A stretch of 64,000 nt of DNA from Ricordea florida (Eukaryota; Cnidaria; Anthozoa; Corallimorpharia; Ricordeidae): assembly GCA_949710005.1 (NCBI GenBank), contig OX453283.1:19681504-19745503 (forward strand), in the 5' to 3' direction. Below the pieces are notes generated by a model. That model was not told the DNA's origin. It saw only the letters and a program-made list of their open reading frames with translations, and did no database searches. The translations under genes and the position numbers were made by a program. Shown piece by piece: positions 23,125 to 33,568 of this stretch (position 1 is its first letter; each line of letters opens with the position of its first letter).

Positions 23125-23618
23125 ATTCCCAGCTTTCTCTGGACATAAGCAAGGTAAGTTTGTGAGAAAAGGCTTTGAGATATTACTATCACTCACGATA
23201 ATGATGCAAATGAATGTATGAAAGACCACATATTTGAACTGCGGAGTAATATGTAATGACACGATAATATTAAGGTTTTTATCGCGCAAGTTCTTCTTTT
23301 GCACCGGCTTACATGTAATTCATCTTACTACATGTACTAGGAATTGACGGGAAACTTAACAAACAGAGCGAATTTTCGGTAGAAAGTTCGAAGGTAAATT
23401 CGAGAAGAGCGAATTTTCGCTCGAAAAATCTGACCAAATTATCGGTAGACATGAATTACCACTTGAAAGTTCGCGACTAAAACAATGGGCAGCGGGAAAA
23501 TTCGTCGAAGTTTCTTTGAACTTTCGAGGTGAACAAACTTCGCCACTTTTCGCCGAAAAGCCAAGAAATTCGCGAATTTCCTCGAATTACACTCTCAGTA
23601 CTTTTGCACAATACTGTA

Positions 23619-26600
23619 GAATGAAAAGCGACAAATTCAGGCAATTTGCACTGAACAAACATTTTGCATGTAAGAAACCAAGATAGAACCAGTTTTCTAC
23701 ATGTATTTGCCACTGCCAACAGTACTAAAGAAATGGTAGCCAAAATGCGGTCTGTTTTGATCAAATGAAATTAAAAAAATGTTGAGACATTCCCGTTGTT
23801 GTCTACATTATCGTAATTGCAAGCGGCTTTGTGTAAAACATTGTAGTAATGCTACAACATGACGTTACATCCAAAATTAAAAGAAACATTGCAAATCATT
23901 TTGTAAAACCCTCACCATTTATCTGTCATGTGTAAATTATCAAGCCGTAATATAAATTATGAACATTAACTACCACCACGCTCATGCATAAACTGAATCA
24001 TTGACCATTGGGTTGCAGAGGGACAAGTCACAGGAAGATGCTGCCAATTACAGAATGCAAAAAAACGTTTTTTTGCAAAGGCATTGATACGGGAAGAGTT
24101 CCTGTGGAGCTGGTAGCCACAATAATAGAGAAGTTCAGCTTTGAAGGCCAGTAGGTTTTAGACCTAACCAATGCAATCCATAAGTCATAGGTTAGTGTGA
24201 AGGAGACTTCAGGCAACACTTGGAGACCTTTCTTGCCTGTATTTATGCATACAAATGACGTTAAAATTTAAAAGGAAAGCAAGGGGAAATTCATGATGCT
24301 TTTCAGCATCAGCGTGCATCTAATTACTGGCCATTCTAGCGCCCGATTCTTGAAAAACCTAGTAATTTAACGGCCAGCAGCGATATTTTAACATCAAAAT
24401 GTAAGGAAGAGCAGAGCGTTTTCTAAGCCATTGACCAATCCATTCCATTTCTTAATTTTCAAAACTTTTGAAATCCATATCTTGAACTAAACAAAAACAG
24501 TTTAACGGGTCCGGTAATTACCGGGGTTTAGAGAAACACGACCCTGTGCATAAGAAGGATGTTTGCACAACAACTCCCTTTCACGGAAAGTCATTCTTCA
24601 GTGATTAAATGTACAAAACTAAAGAAAATCTATGGGTGATTTTTAGCAACTGAATAGACATGAACTCTTTGAGATTTGCTGTCGCTTGCAGTTCTACCTA
24701 GTTGTTTTCTTCAGCATTAGTGACATCCTAAAGTTATCACTATGATCCTTGTTAGGTGGTGGAATTTGAGCAGGGATAGCAGCAAAAAGAAATGTCTGCC
24801 TTGAAGAGGATGAAAGCAAATTAGGAGAAAGCGCTGCTACAATGACTGCGGCAGCAGTGGAAGCAAAAGAGAAGGAAGAGAGTGAGATCGAGGTGGACGA
24901 CAGTGAAGAGCATATGCAAAAATATTAATTAAGAATTTCAGTCTGTACACAGCCTCAGAACTTCAGGGTTTACAAACAGTCCGTGTTTTATTTCCAGTCC
25001 GCAGTCCATGTTTTTATACTAACTGGTAGACTTACCACTCTCCCATTACAAACTAAATATACAGCAACAGTTCATTGCAATAAGAAGATAGATATGTGAA
25101 CAGCTTAGATTGGCGTTAACTTATAGAAAGAGGCTTAAATGCTTACAAATCTAGCAAGAAACTGATAGCAAATCCACTGTAATGAAAACCTTTCTCGTGC
25201 AGCAATTTTGGTTGATTGCTATCAATCCGCTCTTCTTCTTTTTGTTGTACTTGTCATCTCAGGAGTCTTTCTGGTAATGTCCACGACTTTTCTCAAACAA
25301 CAATTATTGTCCATTGCTTTCGATAAGAGATAAATTCACCTCAGAGATCATCAATTAGCAAATGCACATTTTACATCTTTCATCAACTGATGGAACATTG
25401 GTCTATCATACGTTTGTGTGGCAAATGTTTGCTGCAGTTTTATGGCTGTAATCGTATGTTTGGATAGCTAAAAGTGAGACTGAAACACTCAGGTAGATCT
25501 TTTGCAAAAAGGATTTGGCGAAAAGTGTTCTGAAACGAAAAAAAAATTGAACAAACGAGTGAAAAACACGTTCAATTTGCCACCAAGAAAGGAGAAGCTC
25601 AACCTGTAGTCAACAATATCTACAAAAGCATTCACGATACTAAAGGAATCTTAGTGACAATTTTTCCGAAAATTTTCCGTAATTTTTGCTTGCGCCGCGA
25701 GCGAACTTCGATAAATGCACACCAGTAATGCTGTCTTATATTTTTTGGATTCCTATTAAAAGCTAAGCTAATACCCCCAAAAAATAAGTCATGAGCAAAG
25801 AAAAAATTAAGGATAAAGCCAATGTAACCTTGTCGGTCTTTAAAATAACAAATTGAGAGCATAGAAGACCACTGTTGAAACTTAAGTTTGTGTTCTTAAA
25901 CACTTATAATTGACTGTTATACGGTAATTAACATTCCATGTGTTAGTATTTACCCAATTCTACTGGGCTGTAACCAGTAGTACATCTGAAGGTGAATGGA
26001 ATAATTATTTGGAAACTGGAGTCATAAAATGCTAGCAGTTTGTCACCAAAAGGGGAGTCATGGTCCCAGGCATTCCATGGTTAGAGAGTGGAAACGGGAC
26101 AAGAATGCGACGGCTTGCTTTATTCGCACTTTGTGAACAATGTAACATGCAAAATGCTTTGCTTTGTGTGGAAGTCACACCTTCTAAGTTCATCTCACAT
26201 ACAAACGTTTTTGGAACGAGATGGTCAACGAACTCTATTGCTTTAAAGCGTGGCGAATAAGCAATGTTCACGCTTGTTCTCACGAGATACCAAATGAGCC
26301 ATGTATGAGTTCAAAATTCAAAGACCCTTGCACAAACCTATGACTACTGGCTTAAAAACAATGATACTGAGACGAACACCTTGGATGTTGAAAAAATCAA
26401 AAATCGTCGTAGACAGAACTCCCAAGATGAAGCATGCAACATGTAACAGGACAAAGAGGATGTGCAACAAAGCAACTTCAATAGTTACTATCTACATGCA
26501 AATATTATATCCAGATTCTTTCATTTGTTGTTATTGTGTTCAATAATTGTTGAATTGCTTAATTGTTCTTACTTGTACGATTTCATTTTGCGGTACAAAG

Positions 26601-26724
26601 CCCGAGTAAACACTTATAGACATTCTAGTTCTTTCATAAAATTGCGTTTTTCTTCTGTTTTTCTTGTAATTCATAAATTTTTGAGCTGTTTGCTGTCCAA
26701 GGAGGATTTCACAAGTTTGTGAGC
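23619..26724. other. 3.1-kb stretch without a recognisable gene
   Basis: Open frames here are short and lack motifs. One possible exon remnant at about 24790-24925 (plus) reads EAKEKEESEIEVDDSEEHM before a stop. A minus frame at 26032-26283 and a plus frame at 26060-26260 overlap and cannot both be real. I assign nothing. Confidence 0.4.
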
Positions 26725-27005
26725 TGTTGTATGTAACTGACCAACTAGCACTTTATACATTTATGTGCTGTTTGCTGTTCAGAGAGAATTTCATAAATTG
26801 TGTGCTGTTTGTTGAACACCTTGTACTTCATAAATTTATGTGCTGTTTGCTGTTCAAAGAGAATTTCATAAATTTATGAGTTGTTTGTCAACCAACTTGT
26901 CCTTCATAAATTTATGTGCTGTTTGCTGTCCTAGAACAATTTCATAAATTTATGAGCTGTTTCCTGTACAAGAACAATTTCATAAATTTATGAGCTGTTT
27001 AATGT
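26725..27005. repeat. Tandem array built on the palindrome CATAAATTTATG
   Basis: Units of about 30-60 bases, each with TTCATAAATTTATGAGCTGT or a TGTGCTGT variant followed by TTGCTGTTC and AAGAGAA. The 12-base palindrome is perfect in most units. Confidence 0.85.
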
Positions 27006-27180
27006 GCGAGAAGAATTATCCTCTGTCAGACTCTTTGATCACCTCACTCCCAAAATGCAGATTGTCTTACGTGAAGCGAAGAAATTCAAAACAAATAATC
27101 ACTGAATTCTGTTGGGCTAAGAATTCTTCTGTAAGGACCGAGAATCCAGAGTATTGAAGATCAAGGATGTCTAAGATAAG
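26835..27180 (+). repeat. Direct repeat, copy A (uninterrupted)
   Basis: Matches 28597-28758 joined to 29589-29720 with few changes, running from the end of the palindrome array through CCTCACTCCCAAAATGCAG to GATGTCTAAGATAAG. It preserves the empty target site of the MITE inserted in copy B. Confidence 0.85.
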
Positions 27181-27561
27181 TATGGTGTCATAATTTAATT
27201 TTTGATTGTGTGACATGTTATTGGATTTTGTATTGCAATGAGTTTTTTGGCTGTTTGAATTTTATGTTGGTTTTATAAATTTTCTGACAGAATTCAGAAA
27301 TTTTCGTCTAATCAAATTTTCGGATGACCTTGAACTGTCTGTTGATTTGAATTTTAGGGTTGTGTCAGGTTTTGGGGAGCTTTTCGAATTTCCGACTGGT
27401 TTTCATCGCCTTTCAGCTCCGATTCGTTGCTGGTGTATTTTCTGACAGTGTTTCTAACTTTCGGACACATTGAATTTTCTGCTGCTATATTTTCTCGCGT
27501 TGGCCTGGTGACTACGATACACCAGATCGAGGTAATTTATTTCCCGCCGTGTTGATCCAAG

Positions 27562-27846
27562 ATGGCGGATAGAGTAATGGCAACTTCTCAAGAAGAGCTA
27601 CAATCATTCAGATATTTGCGAGAGCTTTTACTTAAGGTTATTCTGGAAATTGAAAGAGGAGGCCTTGCCCCAAATACATTGGACGCTCGTCTTGTTCATT
27701 TGTATGGAATTGATGAACAAATTGTTTACCTAATTAGGGGTGCACGGGATTGCCTTATTGGAAGCCAGGATATTTTTGGTGTTTCATCACCAGCTACTGC
27801 CTTTACAGGGCAACGTGGACGTCCAAGTATCCAATGCCTAAAATAG
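27562..27846 (+). pseudogene. N-terminal part of an IS3EU/Ginger-like transposase (first exon or truncated gene)
   Basis: Starts in CCAAGATGGCGGATAG with MADRVMATSQEELQSFRYL. Layout resembles the transposase at 6916-5367: a start in an AAGATGGCGG context, an acidic helical region (LLLKVILEIERGGL), then GQRGRPSIQ where that protein has GPGRRRYDISRDQ before its helix-turn-helix. The frame then runs into a repeat shared with 36209. The catalytic core is absent. Relationship is my alignment by eye. Confidence 0.45.
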
Positions 27847-27993
27847 GAGGCCGTTTTCTAAATTTTTTTCTTAGTACTGATGATTTCAGTACTACGAGAA
27901 AAATAACGATAGTTTGCAATACGTTCAAGATATAAATTGGTCTTATATAGATGACATCCATTTTCTTATCATGTTCAGTACCATTGGTCGCTT
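27833..27993 (+). repeat. Dispersed repeat, copy 1 (pairs with 36209-36374)
   Basis: About 160 bases beginning ATGCCTAAAATAGGAGGCCG and including CAAGATATAAATTGGTCTTA recur at 36209-36374 with few differences. Probably the 3' part of a TE. Confidence 0.8.
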
Positions 27994-28348
27994 AAGGTGG
28001 TACTGGAGGCTGAAATGACCCTGTTGGATTAAAGTAATTTTTCCTTATATGAAAGATCACTGAAAATGAAATCTACATGAGACATTTCAGATCTCTGGAG
28101 CGATTCCTTGGCGAGATATAAGCAAGAGAACTTTCGTTTCTATGAGTTGTTTCGCTGTAAAAATAAGGACAACACGCTGGGATAATCACGGTTTCGTACA
28201 AGCGTGGAATTCCCCAAAGAATCTAATGACAACAGATCTGTTAATAATTCTTGCTTTGACTTGAAAGCTGAGACCGCTCTATAAGAGTGGGAATAAAACT
28301 GGCGCTGAGTATTGACGGCCTTTTTCATGCTCTACTGTCCACGTGAAC

Positions 28349-28595
28349 ATGGAAGCCCTAGAAGCTGCCTTTCGAGAACACAGGTAAATGTGGACATTTT
28401 TCACATGATTTTGACTGAAATAGTTGTGTATGTGCTATTTTGAATGAAAAGAAACAAGATTTCTGTATTTTTATTTTAGTTTTGATCGCACAATGGCGGG
28501 CCTTCGCCGAATTTTGACTCGAATCAGGCGGAATGTCAATGAAACGCCAGAGGCATGCCGCAGGCGAAAGTACCGCCTTGTTTGGCTGTTCAAAG
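28349..28595 (+). pseudogene. Two-exon gene fragment
   Basis: ATG at 28349 gives MEALEAAFREHR up to a GTAAAT donor; an intron with TTTTATTTTAG leads to FDRTMAGLRRILTRIRRN and ACRRRKYRLVWLFKE. Basic and protein-like, it runs straight into the CATAAATTTATG repeat. Function unknown. Confidence 0.3.
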
Positions 28596-28596
28596 A

Positions 28597-29720
28597 GAAT
28601 TTCATAAACTTATGAGCTGTTTGTCTACCAACTTGTTCTTCATAAATTTATGTGCTGTTTGCTGTCCTAGAACAATTTCATAAATTTATGAGCTGTTTGC
28701 TGTCCGAGAAGAATTATCCTCTGTCAGACTCTTCGATCACCTCACTCCCAAAATGCAGGGTAATTGTGAAGAGCAGTTCCCCTCAACCGTCTATCGGCCA
28801 ACTGTTGGCCGTTTGTCGGCCGACAGACGACCGACAGACGACCGACAGTCGGCCGACAGGTTTTGGCTAATGTGCAGGCCATCTGTCGGCCGTTTGTCGG
28901 CCGTTTGTCGGCCGACAGTTGGCCGACAGTCGGTGATGTGTCGGTAACATGTCGGTAATGTGTCGGAAAGTTGTCGGTGGCTTACCTTTACGTTTTTCCA
29001 AGTTTTCTTCAAATACCGCACGCGAGACATATAATAAATTGAAAAGGAAGTTATATCCCCTCCAGTCGTGGTAGTCACTGCTTAAAGCTGGCGTCAATGT
29101 TGCCAAAAGCGGCCAGAGTATTTACCCGAGTACAGCATTTGATTTTTGGCCGCCATATTGGAAAGGTTACCTAAGTCCCAGTCCCCCTCTAAATATGATG
29201 CAGTTTTTGTTCGAACCGAGTGCGTGTCTTTATGCCTACGTTTTGGATTATCATCTTCGAAAGTGATTTCAGCGCTTGTCCAGTGGACTGAAAATTACGC
29301 AGGTGACATATTTATAACAAATTAAACTTCGTATAAAAGAAAATCTCGGCGAGCAGTCAATTTTTTATATCAGTAAGCAGATGATGTATTACGATGAAAT
29401 ACAATGTTTATCTGGTCTTATTGCTTTCTGTGTCGGGTCAACTCCGGCTTTTTCTGCTCTATTTTACAGTAAAATGCCTGTTTTGGGAAACTGTCGGTAA
29501 CCTGTCGGTGGCCGGTCGGTAGCCTGTTGGCCGACAGACGGCCGACAGTCGGTTGAGGGGAGCTCTTCTTCACAATTACCAAATGCAGATTGTCTTCTGT
29601 GAAGCAAAGAAATTCAAAACAAATAATCACTTTGAATTCTGTTGGGCTAAGAATTGTTGTGTTTACCTTCATAAGGACCGAGAATCCAGAGTGTTGAAGA
29701 TCAAGGATGTCTAAGATAAG
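28597..29720 (+). repeat. Direct repeat, copy B (interrupted by a MITE)
   Basis: Same sequence as 26835-27180, split at AAATGCAG by the 822-bp insertion. After the insertion the match resumes exactly with AAATGCAGATTGTCTT. Confidence 0.85.
28759..29580. mobile_element. 822-bp MITE with 8-bp target duplication (Merlin-like?)
   Basis: The ends are GGTAATTGTGAAGAGC and, inverted, GGTAATTGTGAAGAAG, extending to CCCCTCAACCG (31 bases with four mismatches). AAATGCAG flanks both sides (28751-28758, 29581-29588), and copy A of the host repeat shows the single-copy empty site. Ends starting GG with an 8-bp duplication fit Merlin; other 8-bp families are possible. The subterminal regions are arrays of GTCGGCCGACAG-type motifs on both sides. 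No transposase. Confidence 0.88.
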
Positions 29721-29723
29721 TGC

Positions 29724-30275
29724 ATGAAATCTATCCAAGGTATGTCTGTTAAAAACTCCAACAACGCAGCAAGACAGCTGCTCAAAGAACTCCCTTATTT
29801 TGGTACAAACTTTATCCCGATTCATGGTCAATTCAACAGTTCTACATTTAGCTCCCTCCCAACTAAAAAGTATCTTGAAAAGCTAACTAGTTTCCATGAT
29901 CTTGACTTATTAAGCCTAAATACAGTTAGCGATATTAACCCCAATTTGAACCTTCCTAATTTGAAAATTCGAAGCCAGTATTATTCTCTGCATAGCTTTC
30001 GTGTAACGAGAAATAAATTGAATGATACAAGGAATGGAATTCAGAAGTTTTATTTTTTCACAACAATGTTAGAAGCCTAAAACAAAATTTTGAAAATAAA
30101 GAAACTCATCTTTTAAACGAACTGGAGTACCATTTTAGTGTTACAGGGATGACCTTGACTAAAATTGCAAATTCTGATCTACCAGAACAATTGCCATCTC
30201 TGCCAAGTTATGAATTTGAATTTGTTCCATCACCTCTTTCTGCTGGTGTGTTGGTATGTTCATTGCTTAGGTTTT
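29724..30275 (+). pseudogene. LINE ORF2 N-terminal fragment (endonuclease)
   Basis: The frame 29724-30080 reads TFSSLPTKKYLEKLTSF and YYSLHSFRVTRNKLND; after a frame change it continues FHNNVRSLKQNFEN, HLLNELEYHFSVTGM and FVPSPLSAG. These are the first motifs of the LINE endonuclease domain. It stops after the glycine-rich motif. Similar in type to the minus-strand fragment at 43785-44900. Confidence 0.6.
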
Positions 30276-30479
30276 ATTTCTACTCAAAAATGAAATTAGA
30301 CAACACATAAGTAAAAGTACGTCAACTGATAGTGAAACATAAGGAGAGAAGAGACAATCTCGGAATGCTGGAAGGGAGGCTTCATATCAAGCTAGCAAAG
30401 AAAGGAAATCTCAAAGAATGTAAGAACTCAAGAGGTATAACCCTACTGTCTGTTGTGGGCAAGAGTCTTGGAAGGATTA

Positions 30480-31573
30480 TTAGAGACGACAGAGACGACG
30501 GACTAGCAGTATTCGAGAACATCACGGGACCTCAAGCTGACAGAATAAGAAAGGACAGAACTAAACATTTTAAGACCCACGGACTGAACATTACTATCCA
30601 AACTAACCTCAAGATCGCTAACTACCTCAACGTCACATTTAACCTTAACAACGGAACCTACTACCCCTACAGAAAGCCTAACAACCAGCCTTTGTACATC
30701 AACGTTAAATCCAACCATCCGCCTAACATCATCAAGCAACTACCCGACTCCATTAACCGTAGAATTAACGACATTTCCTGCAACGAAGACGTATTCAATA
30801 AAGCTAAAGCCACCTATGACGACGCTCTCAAATCCAGCGGTTATACAACTAACCTATCATACAACACCAACAGACAAGCAACCCGACCTAGACGTAACCG
30901 CAAGCGAAACATAATCTGGTACAATCCTCCTTTCAGCAATAACGTGAAAACAAACATAGGTAAAACATTCCTCAAGCTGGTAGCTAAACACTTCCCACGA
31001 CAGCACAAGTACCACACCCTTTTTAACAAGAATAACATCAAAGTAAGCTACAGCTGTATGGAGAACATAGGTTCCATTATAAGCAAGCATAACAAGAAAA
31101 TTCTATCTTCTAACCACGACAACTACAACAGCAACGACAAACCATGTAACTGCAGATCCCCGCGTAATTGCCCCCTTGACAACAAATGCCTTACGACCAG
31201 CCTAATATACAATGCCCAAGTAACCTCTATGTCATCTTCTAACCAAATTACAACCAAGAACTATATAGGACTAACCGAAGGAACTTTTAAGCAAAGATAC
31301 ACCCAACACAAGTCTACATTTACCCACAGAAAACTATCCAACAGCACAGAATTATCAAACTACATATGGCAACTCAAAGACAACAATATAAGCTTTATTA
31401 CTAAATGGTCAATCATTGCAAGAGCTCGCCCCTATAACAACACCAGTAAACGATGTGATTTATGTTTATCAGAAAAACTTTACATTATTAAACACAGCAA
31501 TAACAACCCATTGAAATCCGAAATGATTTCCAAGTGCCGACATGAAAACAAGTTTTACCTAAAGAACAATTGA
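30480..31573 (+). CDS. Penelope-like RT C-terminus with GIY-YIG endonuclease
   Basis: The open frame (413 codons from 30332, the first 50 of LINE origin) holds the RT thumb-side motif DDGLAVFENITGPQADRI, YYPYRKPNNQP and SNHPPNIIKQLP. Then come a basic linker, a Cys cluster CNCRSPRNCPLDNKC, and the GIY-YIG nuclease with NYIGLTEGTFKQRYTQHKS, ELSNYIWQLKD and CDLCLSEKLYI. That order defines EN+ Penelope-like elements, whose nuclease nicks the target for priming. The RT palm and catalytic YxDD are missing, so this copy cannot move itself. The surviving part has no stops. Confidence 0.85.
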
Positions 31574-31664
31574 CATTCATCGCCACAATAGCCATTGTCC
31601 TTCTACTGTTCCACTCATTGTAAACAAATATAAATACTTGCTTATAGGTGTTTCTTCATTAAAT

Positions 31665-31704
31665 CTGCCTGATGAGTGTGTAAGCACGAAACTCAGAGTT
31701 GCAG
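31665..31704 (+). ncRNA. Hammerhead ribozyme (type I, Penelope-like element)
   Basis: All conserved parts are present in order: stem I strand CTGC (31665-31668), core CTGATGA (31669-31675), stem II GTGT/GCAC closed by a GTAA tetraloop (31676-31687), core GAAA (31688-31691), a short stem III A-C-T/A-G-T with a CAG loop (31691-31699), the cleavage base T31700, and the stem I partner GCAG (31701-31704). Short stem III is typical of hammerheads in Penelope-like elements (Cervera and de la Peña). It lies 92 bases past the ORF stop. Self-cleavage is predicted after T31700. Confidence 0.85.
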
Positions 31705-33050
31705 CGAATATGTGTGTCATCTCCTGAATACCTTACTAAGTCTACTTGAACTTTATAGATTTTGAGAAGGCTTTCGATTACATACATCGAGAAAGCCTGT
31801 GGAAGATCATGAAGAAGTATGGTATCTCAGATAACATCATGAGAATGGTGAAGCTAGTTTATGATGACTTCAAATGTGCAGTGTGCCTGTGAGTGGTTTG
31901 ACATTAAAATGGGTGAAAAGCAAGATGTAATATGTAAGAGCCTAGAACAGAACGCTATAATAAGACAGAGACCTGGATACTAAGTATGATTTGCCCGATA
32001 GGGGCCTGGTACGAGTCGTTTGTGAGTTGTTAAGTGAGAATGCTCGACTATATTAAATGTGTTTCTCAATGTAATGGATTAATTCCTATCTAGGGTTTTT
32101 GTTCTTGATTGTAATGGCCTGGGTGATGAGAAGAACAGTTGGGAAAGGCAAAAATGGCATTACATGGAAATTTACATCTAAACAGGATGACTTGGACTTT
32201 GCAAGATGTTGTAGTGCTGCTCTCTTCCACCAAAATGCAAATTCAAGACAAAACATCAAGGTTCAATGATGAAGCCAGACAAGGTCTCATAATCAACAGA
32301 GAGAAGACAAAGATGATAAGGATCAAATCAAGAAACCAGGAAAGGATTACCATCCTGGGAAAAGACATCAAAGAAGTATATTAGTTCACATACTTGGGAG
32401 CTACAGTTTGCAAGGAGGGGGGGGAGGAGGCATGAAGGACTTGACAAACAGACTCTCAAAAGCCAGGTGCACATTCATCCAGTTGAAAAACAAATGGAGC
32501 TCTAGAGGCATCATGAGAAGAACAAAGCTGGATTGTATAAGAACCTTGTAATACCAGTTATGCTATATGGATGTGAAATTTGGAAAATGGACAAGGGGGA
32601 TGATAGGATGGTAGATGTCTTAAATAATAAGTGCTGCGGAATACTTTGCAAATTAATTGGCAAGACCATATTAGTACAGGAGAGTTGTTGGATATAGCAG
32701 AGATGAGGGCAGTGAGTGAGAAAGTGAGGAGGAGAAGGTGGAAGATGATTGGCCATATATTAAGACAAAACCAGAACAACGATAGCAATGTGGCACTGAC
32801 GTGGGCACCAGAAGGGGAAAGGAAAAGGGGGAGACCAAAGACCTCGTGGAGACGTACGGTAGAAAAAGAAAGGAGAGAAGCAGGATGGAAGACGTGGGGA
32901 AAGGGAAGAGCTGTCACAGACGCTGTAGTGGTCAAGCTATTTTCATTTTATACCATTCTAAAATTTACTCGTACTGTGCAAACTCTGTTTCTTAACCTTT
33001 TTTCTGTTAAAATATGTAGAAAATGTAGATGTAGAAACGTTTGGAAAATT

Positions 33051-33568
33051 TGAAGCTCACCTGCATCAATTCCATAATTGCATTAATGTCAGCCAATTCT
33101 TTGTGTTAACTGGATTCGGTTCTAGACACTGACACATTTGATTAATCCTTAACAATGACTGTTTACAACAGGAGTTGAAAAGAAAACTAATGACCTGCGG
33201 CAGTACTTTCATCCCAAAATCAACCAATAGGATGCTGGTAGGAACCTTTTGCTGGTTAAGAAACGGCAAGAAGTGCAAAGAGAAAAGGAAAGGGAGAAGA
33301 GATCAAATCAGAAGAAAAATACCTACTATTTGCTTGAGGGTGGTAAGCAGGAGTCTGCAAGAAAAGTAATGAGAATCACGCATAAGAAGCTGAGCCTGTT
33401 GTGGCTGCCACAGAGAGTACCAAGATGAACGAGGCCAGTTTAAAGAAAAAGGTGTCAGATCTTGTTGCCCTGTTTAAAGAGAAAACTGGAAGAACTGTAA
33501 ACAGCAAGACAAGGAAACAGGACGTTATAGCTGCTTTGCTGAACTCTGAACCAAGGTAAAAGTGATTA
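33051..33568 (+). other. Spacer with a possible exon
   Basis: At 33424-33556 an open stretch reads MNEASLKKKVSDLVALF and KTRKQDVIAALLNSEPR just before a GTAAAAG donor-like site. It resembles a small helical (SAP-like) DNA-binding segment. No partner exons are visible. Confidence 0.25.

Larger units (their letters stand above)
22011..23616. mobile_element. Tc1/mariner-like element, decayed
   Basis: The left end CAGTATTGTGAAAAAGTAA and inverted right end CAGTATTGTGCAAAAGTAC are each bordered by TA (22009-22010, 23617-23618), the Tc1/mariner target. The subterminal regions share blocks rich in GAAAATTCG in inverted orientation. A transposase N-terminus survives at 22557-22763. The 1606-bp size is normal for the superfamily. 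Confidence 0.75.
30480..31740 (+). mobile_element. Penelope-like element, 5'-truncated
   Basis: Contains the C-terminal half of a Penelope-like ORF and a hammerhead ribozyme downstream. It lies inside the RTE-like LINE. The left junction falls between GRII and DDGLAVF; the right end is near 31740, before FIDFEKAF resumes. Confidence 0.72.
30332..33050 (+). pseudogene. RTE-like LINE ORF2 remnant, interrupted
   Basis: Pieces in order: LAKKGNLKECKNSRGITLL and VVGKSLGRII (to about 30480), then after the inserted Penelope-like element FIDFEKAFDYIHRESLW and YGISDNIMRMVKLVYDDF (31752-31890), after a further 170-base interruption MRRTVGKGKNGITWKFTS (32115 on), and a C-terminal part RRRRWKMIGHILRQNQ, KRGRPKTSWRRTVEKE (32631-32930). 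About 45 residues of RT between the first two pieces are missing. Motif wording is that of the RTE group. Multiple frameshifts. Confidence 0.7.

Noticed and set aside
26032..26283. Minus frame MRTSVNIAYSPRF and the overlapping plus frame
   Set aside because: They occupy the same bases on opposite strands with no motif to favour either.
27877..27903. CTGATGA followed by GAGAAAA as a second hammerhead
   Set aside because: The bases between do not form stem II; TACTGATGATTTCAGTA is itself a simple palindrome, and no stem I or III partners exist. The same applies to the copy at 36255.
28753..29106. Overlapping frames in the GTCGGCCG array
   Set aside because: Repeat-driven open frames in three phases on both strands; none has independent support.
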